Below, piece after piece: positions 17,705-26,319 of a stretch of 52,144 nucleotides of DNA. The notes under the pieces are model-generated. The model was not told where the DNA came from and did not search any database. It was given only the letters and a program-made list of their open reading frames with translations. The stretch's first letter is position 1; each line of letters starts with the position of its first letter. The position numbers and the translations under genes are program-made. Source of the DNA: an uncultured Flavobacteriaceae bacterium (lineage in GTDB: Bacteria; Bacteroidota; Bacteroidia; Flavobacteriales; Flavobacteriaceae); contig CAJWVI010000009.1 in the NCBI GenBank assembly GCA_913048115.1, forward strand, positions 1-52,144, written 5' to 3'.

Positions 17705-18394
17705 ATGGTTGGATATTATATTGTTGCCGGACTTATCTTTTTATTGAGTTCTTATGTTAGCAAAAAATTAAAAAGAAAGTTCAAGTTCTATGCTAAAGTA
17801 ACATTGAAAAATGGAATGAGCGGTAGAGAAATCGCCGAAAAAATGCTTGCAGACAATGGCATAACAGATGTTGATGTTATTAGTGTAGGTGGGCAGCTTA
17901 CAGATCATTACAACCCACAAAATAAAACAGTAAACTTAAGTGAGTTGGTCTACAACCAGCGAAATGCCTCTGCGGCAGCTGTTGCAGCTCATGAAGTAGG
18001 TCATGCAGTACAACATGCAACAGCCTATAGTTGGCTCACCATGAGAAGTAAAATTGTACCTGCTGTAGGTATTGCTAGTAAATTATCAAACATTGTAATA
18101 ATGATAGGGTTGGTGCTTTCTGGAACGGGGTCTGTTTTTGGAACCAATATTTTTTTATTAGGGATTATTTTATTTGCAATAACAACAGCTTTTTCTATAA
18201 TTACTCTGCCCGTTGAGTATGATGCAAGCAATCGTGCTTTAGCATGGCTAGAAAAGGAACGTATAGTTACTCAAGAAGAATTAGTGGGGTCAAAAGATGC
18301 TTTAAAATGGGCGGCAAGAACCTACCTGGTTGCAGCTTTAGGATCTTTGGCAACACTGCTGTATTTTATAATGATGTTCATCAACAGAAGATAG
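17705..18394 (+). CDS. Membrane zinc metallopeptidase, YugP type
   Basis: The 229-residue protein matches the YugP-like neutral zinc metallopeptidase family (Zn_peptidase_2). It has an N-terminal membrane helix. The zinc-binding motif HEVGH sits at residues 96-100 within VAAHEVGHAVQHA. Further hydrophobic segments follow at about 125-170 and at the C-terminus. The third zinc ligand is probably in the VEYDASNRAL stretch, where Glu is typical. Substrates are unknown. The gene is monocistronic and ends in a perfect palindromic terminator. Confidence 0.9.
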   Translation: MVGYYIVAGLIFLLSSYVSKKLKRKFKFYAKVTLKNGMSGREIAEKMLADNGITDVDVISVGGQLTDHYNPQNKTVNLSELVYNQRNASAAAVAAHEVGHAVQHATAYSWLTMRSKIVPAVGIASKLSNIVIMIGLVLSGTGSVFGTNIFLLGIILFAITTAFSIITLPVEYDASNRALAWLEKERIVTQEELVGSKDALKWAARTYLVAALGSLATLLYFIMMFINRR

Positions 18395-18412
18395 AATCGG
18401 ACTATTTTTGTA

Positions 18413-18450
18413 AAAAAGCCGGTCTAAAATTAATTTTAGACCGGCTTTTT
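18413..18450. terminator. Bidirectional terminator, 38-bp perfect palindrome
   Basis: Two 19-bp arms (18413-18431 and 18432-18450) are perfect reverse complements with no intervening base. The core is AGCCGGTCTAAAATT, with A and T runs at the ends. It serves the convergent zinc peptidase and saccharopine dehydrogenase-like genes. Confidence 0.9.
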
Positions 18451-18469
18451 ATATTTTATGGAGGTAGTT

Positions 18470-19840
18470 TTATCCAACCACATTCATGGGGTTATACCCT
18501 AAATAAGGCACCTCTGTTTCTGTAAAGTGAATTCCAAGCTCTTGTAATTCATTTAAGATAGGCTCATACACTTCTTTATTTAGAGGTAGCTGAACTCCAG
18601 GAGTGGTAATCTCTTTGTTTAATATCCTAAGGGCCGCAATAGCGACAGGAAGCCCAACTGTTTTTGCCATAGCCGTATAGTGTTGGTCATCACCAATAGC
18701 AACCATTTTACTGTCAATTTGATATTTTTTACCATCTAATTCATAGCCAAATTTATGATACATAACAATCATATCCTTGTCATCTGGAGCCAAGCTCCAG
18801 CTATCCATAAGTATTTTTTGTAATGCTTGTGCCGGTGTGGCATTTTTAACACCAATGATTTTTGTTGGGTTTAAGATGTCAAGATCTTCAATTTTATTCC
18901 ACATTAAATCATCTTGGTCAATCTTAAGGCTGTGCCTGAGTTTTAAAGCAACGGTATCTGTGGGCGAATAAGGTAAAAAGCTATTTACAAATTCAAGGTA
19001 ACTTAAGGTTTCAGAATTTGGAATTGTGTAGGTGTCATCTGTCATACCAAGATGCACAAACATATTCCATGCCTTACTAAATCCAACACGGCGAATGGTT
19101 CCTCTATATAGAGTAAGGATGTTTTCTAGGCCATATACGTTTTGATATTTTAAACTATTACGGTTGGCGTATACTTCAAATTTACCGTACCCTTCAACTT
19201 CAATAAATTCAGTTCTTCTAAAGAGTCTATTGTAGGGGATGTATTTAAATTTTCCTTCTTGAATAAATTCTGCGGCACCACCTTGTCCTGCTAGTACAAC
19301 ATTACGAGGATTCCATGTAAATTTATAATTCCATAGATTGTTGTCACTTTGTGGAGCAACCAAGCCTCCTGTAAAACTTTCAAATAAGAGCATTTTGCCC
19401 CCTTTGTCTTTAATACGGTCAATAACTTGCATTGCACTCATGTGGTCAATGCCTGGGTCCAGCCCTATTTCATTCATAAACACCAACCCTTTTTCTTTTG
19501 CCATAGGGTCCAGCAGTTGCATTTCATCGCTAATATAAGAGGCTGTCACCAGGTGTTTCTCATATGTTATACAATCTCGAGCAACTTCTATGTGAAACCT
19601 AGCAGGTAGCATAGAAATAACAACATCACTATTTTTAACGGCTTGTTTACGTTGCTCTTCGTTAGAAACGTCAAGCAAAATACCCTGCCCATTTGGGTGG
19701 CCACTGGTTAGTTTTTGTGCGTTTTGTATGTTGATATCTCCTATGGTTAAAAATAGTTTTTCTGTAGTACTTTTTTCTAATAGGTATTTAATTAAACTTG
19801 TTGCAGAACGTCCGGCGCCAATAATTAATATGTTTCTCAT
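18470..19840 (-). CDS. Saccharopine dehydrogenase family oxidoreductase
   Basis: The 456-residue enzyme has an N-terminal Rossmann fold with ILIIGAGRSATSLIKYLL at about 4-21. A saccharopine dehydrogenase C-terminal domain follows, typified by NEIGLDPGIDHMSAMQVID and SFTGGLVAP. Members interconvert saccharopine with lysine or glutamate in the saccharopine pathway. Here a lysine-degrading role is supported only by the glutaryl-CoA dehydrogenase 18 kb away. I chose the ATG at 19840. A longer frame starting at 20011 adds 57 residues unlike the family and overlaps the divergent DUF423 gene. Confidence 0.85.
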   Translation of the reverse strand: MRNILIIGAGRSATSLIKYLLEKSTTEKLFLTIGDINIQNAQKLTSGHPNGQGILLDVSNEEQRKQAVKNSDVVISMLPARFHIEVARDCITYEKHLVTASYISDEMQLLDPMAKEKGLVFMNEIGLDPGIDHMSAMQVIDRIKDKGGKMLLFESFTGGLVAPQSDNNLWNYKFTWNPRNVVLAGQGGAAEFIQEGKFKYIPYNRLFRRTEFIEVEGYGKFEVYANRNSLKYQNVYGLENILTLYRGTIRRVGFSKAWNMFVHLGMTDDTYTIPNSETLSYLEFVNSFLPYSPTDTVALKLRHSLKIDQDDLMWNKIEDLDILNPTKIIGVKNATPAQALQKILMDSWSLAPDDKDMIVMYHKFGYELDGKKYQIDSKMVAIGDDQHYTAMAKTVGLPVAIAALRILNKEITTPGVQLPLNKEVYEPILNELQELGIHFTETEVPYLGYNPMNVVG

Positions 19841-19910
19841 CTGTTTTGTTTTGGGTATCTTTATATTAATATGAAGACAATGACGAAAATACAAATTTGT
19901 AACATACACT

Positions 19911-20303
19911 ATGATGAAATACCATAAAAATATAGTCCTTTCTGCTAGTGTTTTGGCAGCAGTTGCTATTGGGCTAGGAGCTTTTGGTGCCCATGGCCTT
20001 AAAAAACTCATTTCGGTTGAATCTCTTGCGGTATTTGAAACAGGTGTTACCTATCAAATGTATCATGCTCTAGCATTACTGGCCTTGGGGTTAAGTAGTG
20101 TTGTATCTTCAAAAACAATACGTATTGTCTTTAGGTTCTTTGTTTTTGGAATCTTGTTTTTTTCTGGCTCCTTGTACCTTTTAGCCCTTAAAACTGCCAT
20201 GCCGTTTTCTATTTCTTTTTTAGGCCCTGTGACCCCTATAGGGGGCTGTTTGCTAATTTTGGGTTGGGCGCGTTTGGCATATGGTGTCATTAAAAATAAA
20301 TAA
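19911..20303 (+). CDS. DUF423 small membrane protein
   Basis: This 130-residue protein has four predicted membrane helices. It carries the DUF423 signature GLGAFGAHGLKK near residues 21-32, with YQMYHALALLALG and FLGPVTPIGG later on. Its function is unknown across bacteria. There are two successive ATG codons (19911, 19914). It is divergent from the saccharopine dehydrogenase-like gene with a 70-base spacer; a -7-like CAAATTTG (one mismatch to TAnnTTTG) lies within it. Confidence 0.9.
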   Translation: MMKYHKNIVLSASVLAAVAIGLGAFGAHGLKKLISVESLAVFETGVTYQMYHALALLALGLSSVVSSKTIRIVFRFFVFGILFFSGSLYLLALKTAMPFSISFLGPVTPIGGCLLILGWARLAYGVIKNK

Positions 20304-20420
20304 AGAAGTTTTAATTCTAGCGTACTTTATTGCTTTTGGAATACGTGATGTTCTAGAACTTATTAACACTCAAATGGGATAACTAAGAAAATATAGCATT
20401 ATTTTTTAGTTATGTTTTAT

Positions 20421-20428
20421 TATTTTTG
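20421..20428 (+). promoter_or_regulatory. Probable -7 element of the pckA promoter
   Basis: TATTTTTG matches TAnnTTTG and ends 23 bases before the pckA ATG. A convincing TTG box is not seen. Confidence 0.4.
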
Positions 20429-20451
20429 CTTTACAACAATTAAAATAAAGT

Positions 20452-22062
20452 ATGGCGGCTAATAACCAAACTACAAAGACGATTTCGATTGATCAATACG
20501 GAATCAATAATGCAAAAGTTAACTATCAACTTTCTGCGGCAGAGCTTCACAAACAAACAGTTCAAAAAGGACAAGGAAAAGAGGCCGATAATGGCGCCCT
20601 TGCAGTAAATACTGGCGAGTTTACAGGTCGTTCTCCTCTAGATCGTTTTATTGTAAAAGATAAGGTTACCCAAGATAAGGTTTGGTGGGGAGCTATTAAT
20701 ATCCCTTTTGATACAGATAAATTTGACGCATTATATAATAAAGTTACAGACTACCTCTCTAGTAAAGAAGTATATGTTCGTGACAGTTATGCTTGTGCTG
20801 ATTCCGACTATAAACTAAACATACGTGTGATCAATGAATATCCATGGTCTAACATGTTTGCATACAATATGTTTTTACGCCCAAAAGCCTCTGAGTTAGA
20901 AGGTTTTGATCCAGAGTGGTTGATTGTAAACGCCCCAGGATTTATGGCAGATGCTGCTGTGGACGGAACACGCCAACATAATTTTGCGATCTTAAACTTT
21001 GAAAAGAAAATTGCTTTAATTGGAGGTACAGGATATACAGGAGAAATTAAAAAAGGAATCTTTTCTGCTTTAAATTTTATTTTGCCAGTTTACAAAAATA
21101 CCTTGCCAATGCACTGTTCTGCAAACATTGGGGATGATGGCGAAACGGCTATTTTCTTTGGCCTATCTGGAACAGGTAAAACCACCTTATCTGCAGACCC
21201 CAAGCGTAAGCTAATTGGTGATGATGAACATGGCTGGACTTCAGAAAATACAATTTTTAATTTTGAAGGAGGTTGTTATGCTAAGGTGATTAACCTATCT
21301 GCAGAAAATGAACCTGACATCTATAAAGCTATTAAGACTGGAGCTATTTTAGAAAATGTTGTCATGGATGACCAGGGAGCAGTAGATTATGAAGATATTT
21401 CAATCACTCAAAACACTCGTGTAAGTTATCCAATTGATCATATTGACAATATCCAGGAGCCTTCTTTAGGGAAGAATCCTAAAAATATATTCTTCTTAAC
21501 AGCAGATGCATTTGGAGTATTGCCTCCAATATCCAAGCTAACGCCAGGACAAGCAGCATATCATTTTATAAGTGGTTATACCGCTAAGGTTGCAGGAACT
21601 GAGGCTGGAGTTACAGAGCCAATGCCAAGTTTTTCAGCTTGTTTTGGAGCGCCGTTTATGCCTTTACACCCAACCAAATATGCCGAAATGCTAAGTAATA
21701 AAATGAAAGAGGCTGGTGTAAATGTTTGGCTAGTAAATACAGGATGGACCGGCGGCCCTTACGGGGTTGGAAATAGAATGAAGTTGAAATATACGCGTGC
21801 TATGATAACAGCGGCTATGGACGGGTCATTAGATGCAGCAAATGAAGGTAATTATCACACACATTCTGTCTTTGGATTAAATCAACCTAGAGTCTGTCCT
21901 AATGTACCAACAGAGGTTTTGAGCCCACGCGGCACATGGAATAATGACCAAGGGTATTATGAAACGGCAAACAAACTAGCAGCTTCTTTTAAAGCAAATT
22001 TTAAGCAATTTGAAGAGTATGCTAGCCAAGAGATACTAGCAGGAGCTCCACCAAAAGGCTAG
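20452..22062 (+). CDS. pckA: Phosphoenolpyruvate carboxykinase (ATP)
   Basis: This enzyme converts oxaloacetate and ATP to phosphoenolpyruvate, CO2 and ADP, the entry step of gluconeogenesis. The 536-residue length is normal. The kinase P-loop GLSGTGKTTLSADP is followed by LIGDDEHGW, which supplies metal and nucleotide contacts. The N-terminal NTGEFTGRSPLDRFIV is the substrate-binding stretch of ATP-type enzymes. It is preceded by a Bacteroidota-type -7 element and followed by a strong terminator, so it is likely a single-gene unit. Confidence 0.97.
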   Translation: MAANNQTTKTISIDQYGINNAKVNYQLSAAELHKQTVQKGQGKEADNGALAVNTGEFTGRSPLDRFIVKDKVTQDKVWWGAINIPFDTDKFDALYNKVTDYLSSKEVYVRDSYACADSDYKLNIRVINEYPWSNMFAYNMFLRPKASELEGFDPEWLIVNAPGFMADAAVDGTRQHNFAILNFEKKIALIGGTGYTGEIKKGIFSALNFILPVYKNTLPMHCSANIGDDGETAIFFGLSGTGKTTLSADPKRKLIGDDEHGWTSENTIFNFEGGCYAKVINLSAENEPDIYKAIKTGAILENVVMDDQGAVDYEDISITQNTRVSYPIDHIDNIQEPSLGKNPKNIFFLTADAFGVLPPISKLTPGQAAYHFISGYTAKVAGTEAGVTEPMPSFSACFGAPFMPLHPTKYAEMLSNKMKEAGVNVWLVNTGWTGGPYGVGNRMKLKYTRAMITAAMDGSLDAANEGNYHTHSVFGLNQPRVCPNVPTEVLSPRGTWNNDQGYYETANKLAASFKANFKQFEEYASQEILAGAPPKG

Positions 22063-22083
22063 TAGAGAGTTTTTATAGGCATA

Positions 22084-22120
22084 AAAAAAATCCGATATAA
22101 TTTCTATATCGGATTTTTTT
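22084..22120. terminator. Bidirectional terminator between pckA and the hemD-like gene
   Basis: A 16-bp perfect stem (22084-22099 with 22105-22120) around a 5-base loop carries long A and T runs, serving both convergent genes. Confidence 0.9.
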
Positions 22121-22148
22121 ATTGTGTTTACTTAAATACTACGGTATG

Positions 22149-22895
22149 CTATTTTTTATTTTGTTCTTTGATGTACTTTTCTAGCGCCATAGTCATCGAA
22201 GGCGTCTCTGGTGTTGGTGCTTGGATGTCTACCCGAAGCCCTTTTTCTAATGATGCCTTTACTGTTGTATTTCCAAAGACAGCAATACGCGTTTCGTTTT
22301 GTTGAAAATCTGGAAAGTTTTCAAAAAGTGATTCAATACCACTTGGGCTAAAGAAGACTAGAATGTCATAATACACATCCCTTAGGTTACTCAAATCACT
22401 AACAACCGTCTTGTAAAAAACAGATTCTGTCCATTCTACGTTTAATTCGTTTAAAACTCTTGGAACTTCTGGTTTTAGTTTATCACTAGCAGGAAGTAAA
22501 AACTTTTCTGTTTTATATTTTTTAATTAAGGGAGAGAGCTCTGTGAAAGTTCTCTTACCTACATAAATTTTACGTTTGCGATACACTACGTATTTTTGTA
22601 AATAATACGCTACAGCCTCACTTTGGCAAAAATACTTCATAGTGTCTGGCACCTTAAAGCGCAACTCTTCAGCAATTCTAAAGAAATGATCTATCGCGTT
22701 TCGACTTGTTAGGATAATTGCTGTATAGCTATTAAGATCTACTTTTTGAGAGCGAACATCTTTACCAGAGACTCCTTCTACGTGGATAAAAGGAATGAAA
22801 TCTATTTTAACCTTTTGTCTATCAATAAGGTCAAAATAAGGCGAGTTTTCTACCTTGGGTTCAGGTTGGGATACTAAAATAGTTTTTACTTTCAT
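22149..22895 (-). CDS. hemD: Uroporphyrinogen-III synthase family protein (HemD-like)
   Basis: The 248-residue protein fits the HemD fold, two similar alpha/beta domains linked by two strands. HemD closes hydroxymethylbilane into uroporphyrinogen III in heme synthesis. Visible family features are the early TAIILTSRNAIDHFF, the mid-protein FLLPASDKLKPEVP and the late VFFSPSGIESLF with FGNTT. Sequence conservation of HemD is low, so motifs give moderate support. ATG codons at 22901 and 22895 are both possible; I use the one before KVKTILVSQP. It follows the DUF4271 gene by about 25 bases, so they likely share a transcript. Confidence 0.85.
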   Translation of the reverse strand: MKVKTILVSQPEPKVENSPYFDLIDRQKVKIDFIPFIHVEGVSGKDVRSQKVDLNSYTAIILTSRNAIDHFFRIAEELRFKVPDTMKYFCQSEAVAYYLQKYVVYRKRKIYVGKRTFTELSPLIKKYKTEKFLLPASDKLKPEVPRVLNELNVEWTESVFYKTVVSDLSNLRDVYYDILVFFSPSGIESLFENFPDFQQNETRIAVFGNTTVKASLEKGLRVDIQAPTPETPSMTMALEKYIKEQNKK

Positions 22896-22924
22896 AAGCA
22901 TCACTTTTTTTAAATTTCAGCCAG

Positions 22925-23578
22925 CTACGTAAATACTTTGTATAGTATTATGTAGGGCGATATTTCCAGGGCGCAAAGATACAAAATAAAATAAAAGAAG
23001 TTGCGAATTATTAATTTTCCGTTCGTTTTGTAACTATAAAACAGCGCAACCACATTAAGGCAAACAATTACCAGACCAAATGCTAGGATGATTTCTTTGT
23101 TTGTAGGAATGATGTACACCAAAACAAACAGTGTAAGTAAAAACAAAAAACTCATAAGGTTTCTGTAGCTCAATTTTTGGTAAATATATTGGTGTATAAT
23201 ATTTTCAATATTAAAAATGATTCCAATTATTTTTTCCAAAGACATTTTTGAAACAACAAACACAACAAAACCAATTACTAATTTTATGAATAAAAAAGGA
23301 TCATTGTTGACAATCGATGGGTATTTCCAGAGCATAGCTTGGTATAACAGCAAGGGAATACAAATAGCCTGTGGAATAAATAACAAAACATTAAACAGAT
23401 GGTATAGCGGGTCTTTTTTTCCGAAAACAAAAAAGTACTTGTTTGTTATGGGCAACCTTAGAAACTCTTGAAACCTTAGTGGATATGCTATTTTTGCAAT
23501 GGTTGTAATGACGATACAGGCTACTATAAGTAGGGTAATCCAGTCTTGTGAGGTGTAAATTCTTTCTAGATACTGCAC
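22925..23578 (-). CDS. DUF4271 multi-pass membrane protein
   Basis: The 217-residue protein has about six membrane helices and starts with a short cytoplasmic stretch containing SQDWITLL, as I recall for DUF4271. No function is known. The only in-frame start I find is GTG at 23578. It is followed by the hemD-like gene. It may take part in heme or membrane-related work, but that rests only on the neighbour. It is divergent from the glycosyltransferase gene. Confidence 0.85.
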   Translation of the reverse strand: MQYLERIYTSQDWITLLIVACIVITTIAKIAYPLRFQEFLRLPITNKYFFVFGKKDPLYHLFNVLLFIPQAICIPLLLYQAMLWKYPSIVNNDPFLFIKLVIGFVVFVVSKMSLEKIIGIIFNIENIIHQYIYQKLSYRNLMSFLFLLTLFVLVYIIPTNKEIILAFGLVIVCLNVVALFYSYKTNGKLIIRNFFYFILYLCALEISPYIILYKVFT

Positions 23579-23669
23579 AGCATTTTTTTACGTTAAAGAT
23601 AGCGTATTGTAGAAGATGTAAAGGGGAGTAAATACATTTTTTTACATACAACATGTGGTTTAAAAAAAG

Positions 23670-23677
23670 TACCTTTG
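23670..23677 (+). promoter_or_regulatory. Probable -7 element of the glycosyltransferase-pyrC transcript
   Basis: TACCTTTG matches TAnnTTTG and ends 18 bases before the ATG at 23696. It shows that the longer frame starting at TTG 23675 is not the real start. Confidence 0.45.
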
Positions 23678-23695
23678 TACTATAAAACAAGAAGT

Positions 23696-24427
23696 ATGTC
23701 AAACGCCTTGGTTGTGATACCAACGTACAATGAGATTGAGAATATTGAACGATTGCTGCGCAGTATTATAATGTTGCAACGAGACTTTGATATGCTGGTT
23801 GTTGATGACAACTCGCCAGACGGCACTTCTGTATTGGTTGAAAAACTAACCCTTGAGTATCCAGAGAGAATCTTTCTGCTAAAAAGAGATGCTAAATTAG
23901 GTCTAGGGGCCGCCTACATTGCTGGTTTTAAATGGGCACTGACTAAAACATACTCCTATGTTTTTGAAATGGATGCAGATTTTTCACACAATCCTAAAGA
24001 CTTACTTAGCTTATATAATACCTGTGAGCATGAAGATTGTGATATGGCCATAGGATCCCGGTATGTTACTGGTGTAAATGTTGTAAACTGGCCTATGAAT
24101 AGAGTCCTCCTGTCATGGGGAGCATCAAGATATGTGAGATGGGTAACAGGAATGAATATTGATGATACCACGGCAGGTTTTATTTGCTATAAACGCCATG
24201 TATTAGAAACCATCAACCTTGATGCAATAAAATTTGTTGGTTATGCATTTCAAATAGAAATGAAGTTTAAAACCTATCTCAGTAAATTTAAAATAAAAGA
24301 AGTGCCTGTTATTTTTACAGACAGAACAAAGGGCGTATCAAAAATGAGTAAAGGAATTATTTCTGAAGCCATTTTTGGAGTTCTAACCATGAAATTAAAA
24401 AGTATATTTAACCGATTAGAAATATAA
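23696..24427 (+). CDS. Polyprenol monophosphomannose synthase-like glycosyltransferase (GT2)
   Basis: This family 2 transferase has 243 residues. It moves mannose or glucose from a nucleotide sugar to a polyprenyl phosphate at the cytoplasmic membrane face. Signatures are the N-terminal VVIPTYNEIENIERLL, VVDDNSPDGT, and the metal-binding DADFSHNP (a DxD-type site). The IGSRYVTG stretch follows. No membrane helices are seen, which fits the short DPM1-like type. Its stop shares one base with the dihydroorotase ATG (TAATG), so the two are coupled. Confidence 0.92.
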   Translation: MSNALVVIPTYNEIENIERLLRSIIMLQRDFDMLVVDDNSPDGTSVLVEKLTLEYPERIFLLKRDAKLGLGAAYIAGFKWALTKTYSYVFEMDADFSHNPKDLLSLYNTCEHEDCDMAIGSRYVTGVNVVNWPMNRVLLSWGASRYVRWVTGMNIDDTTAGFICYKRHVLETINLDAIKFVGYAFQIEMKFKTYLSKFKIKEVPVIFTDRTKGVSKMSKGIISEAIFGVLTMKLKSIFNRLEI

Positions 24428-25767
24428 TGACTACAGTTTTAATAAAAAATGCCCAAATAGTAAATGAAGGAACGATTATCAATGGTGATGTTCTAATCGA
24501 AGGAGATCGCATTGCTGAAATTGCAGATACTATTAGCGTAAAGAGTGCAGACACTAAGGTAATAGATGCAGACGGGTTTTATCTAATTCCAGGAATGATA
24601 GACGATCAGGTTCATTTTAGAGAGCCAGGACTTACGCATAAAGCAACCATTAAAACAGAATCTCGCGCGGCAGTGGCAGGTGGTATAACCTCTTTTATTG
24701 AGATGCCTAATACAGTGCCTCAAGCAACTACCATTGATTTGCTAGAAGAAAAATTTGCTATTGCAGCTAAAGATGCTCATGCTAATTATTCTTTTATGTT
24801 TGGGGGCACGAATGATAACCTATCCGAAATATTAAAAGTAGATAAAACAAAGGTGGCTGGATTGAAGTTGTTTTTAGGTAGCTCTACAGGGAATATGTTG
24901 GTAGACAATCCAAAAGTGCTAGAAGAAATATTTAGCAAAACAGATTTGTTAATCTCAACACACTGTGAAGACGAGGCAACAATTAAGAAAAACCTAGAAG
25001 AAGCTATTGCCAAATATGGCGAAGATATACCCATAGAAAAACATCCCGAGATACGTAGCGAAGAGGCCTGTTATATTTCTTCTTCTCAAGCCATAGCCTT
25101 GGCTAAAAAAACAGGAGCAAGGTTGCATGTTTTTCACATTTCAACAGCAAAAGAAACGAAGCTTTTTGATAAAAAAAAGCCGCTTAAAGACAAAAAGATA
25201 ACTGCCGAGGTTTGTATTCATCACCTTTGGTTTACCGATGAAGACTATGCCTTAAAAGGCACTAAAATTAAATGGAACCCAGCAGTAAAAACCAAAAAGG
25301 ATAGAGAAGGACTCTGGAAAGCCTTAAATGAAGGCCGTATAGATGTTATTGCTACAGACCATGCGCCCCACACCTTAGAAGAAAAAGACAATATCTATAC
25401 TAAAGCTCCCTCTGGCGGCCCTTTAGTACAACATGCCTTAGAAGCTTTATTTGAAATGCATCGTAAAGGGTATATAACCATAGAGAAATTAGTAGAAAAG
25501 GTTGCTCACAATCCCGCCATATTATTTGAAATAAAAGACAGAGGGTATATTAGAAAAGGATACAAAGCAGATTTGGTATTGATAAATCCAAATGCACCCT
25601 GGACTGTAACCAAAGATAATATTGTGTACAAATGTGGTTGGTCTCCTTTTGAGGGTACAACCTTTACCGCTAGAGTAACACATACCTTTGTAAATGGACA
25701 TCTGGCCTATGAAAATGGCAAATTTTCTAAGACTACAAATGCAGAACGCTTAACCTTTAATAGATGA
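24427..25767 (+). CDS. pyrC: Dihydroorotase, with Gln in place of one metal-ligand His
   Basis: The enzyme forms dihydroorotate from carbamoyl-aspartate in pyrimidine synthesis. The 446-residue amidohydrolase has most metal ligands: carboxylated Lys candidate K147, H179 (STHCEDE), H237 (HVFHIST) and Asp311 (ATDHAPHT). The HxH motif that normally binds the first metal reads DDQVHF, so the first His is Gln61 (codon CAG at 24607) with His63 kept. The rest of the fold (REPGLTHKATI) looks intact. I recall this variant may occur in other Bacteroidota but cannot verify it. The start overlaps the previous stop by one base, and the stop overlaps the DUF4296 gene by four. Confidence 0.9.
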   Translation: MTTVLIKNAQIVNEGTIINGDVLIEGDRIAEIADTISVKSADTKVIDADGFYLIPGMIDDQVHFREPGLTHKATIKTESRAAVAGGITSFIEMPNTVPQATTIDLLEEKFAIAAKDAHANYSFMFGGTNDNLSEILKVDKTKVAGLKLFLGSSTGNMLVDNPKVLEEIFSKTDLLISTHCEDEATIKKNLEEAIAKYGEDIPIEKHPEIRSEEACYISSSQAIALAKKTGARLHVFHISTAKETKLFDKKKPLKDKKITAEVCIHHLWFTDEDYALKGTKIKWNPAVKTKKDREGLWKALNEGRIDVIATDHAPHTLEEKDNIYTKAPSGGPLVQHALEALFEMHRKGYITIEKLVEKVAHNPAILFEIKDRGYIRKGYKADLVLINPNAPWTVTKDNIVYKCGWSPFEGTTFTARVTHTFVNGHLAYENGKFSKTTNAERLTFNR

Positions 25768-26315
25768 TGTTAAAAAACACGTTACATGCCAGGGTTTTAG
25801 CCGCCTTAAATAAAAGGTCTCATTTTCTGGTAGCGTGTATTGTTACATCTGTTTTAATTTCATGCCAAGATGTAAAGCGTCCACAAGCACCTTCAAATTT
25901 GATACCTCAAGACGCAATGGTTTCTATTTTAGTAGACACCTACTTAATGAATGCTGCACGAAGTATTGATAATAGAACCATAGTAAGTCAAGGTATTTTG
26001 TTGGACTCTATTATATATACAACTTATAGAATCGATAGTTTGCAATTTGCCCAGAGCAATGCTTTTTATACTGCAGATCTGGAGCTGTACAAAAAAATAT
26101 TCTTACAGGTTGAAGAAAAATTAAAAATTGAAAAAACTAAAAAAGACACTATGTATGCCCAATATAAGAGGGTTCAAGAGGTAAAGCGTCTCCAGGACAG
26201 CGTTCGGGAAATATTGCTTGATAGCATGCAGAAAATACTTCCGAAAATAAAAAGAGATAGCCTTTCTAGGATACTTAATAAGGCAAATGTAAAAAAACAA
26301 ACTACAGAAAATTAA
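25764..26315 (+). CDS. DUF4296 lipoprotein
   Basis: The 183-residue protein has a long positively charged start, a hydrophobic segment, and a lipobox LISC with Cys34 as the lipid-bearing residue. The mature part contains IPQDAMVSILVDTYLMNAAR, typical of DUF4296. A charged helical C-terminus of about 70 residues may form a coiled coil. Function is unknown. It overlaps the dihydroorotase stop (ATGA), a neighbourhood I recall as common in Flavobacteriaceae. It probably sits in the outer or inner membrane facing the periplasm. Confidence 0.88.
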   Translation: MMLKNTLHARVLAALNKRSHFLVACIVTSVLISCQDVKRPQAPSNLIPQDAMVSILVDTYLMNAARSIDNRTIVSQGILLDSIIYTTYRIDSLQFAQSNAFYTADLELYKKIFLQVEEKLKIEKTKKDTMYAQYKRVQEVKRLQDSVREILLDSMQKILPKIKRDSLSRILNKANVKKQTTEN

Positions 26316-26319
26316 GTTT

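Noticed and set aside
18413-18450. Perfect 38-bp palindrome as an operator or recombination site
   Set aside because: Its position between two convergent stops, with A and T runs at the ends, is better explained by a shared terminator.
19841-20011. Longer start for the saccharopine dehydrogenase-like gene
   Set aside because: The added 57 residues do not fit the family, and they run antisense into the DUF423 gene; the ATG at 19840 directly precedes the Rossmann motif.
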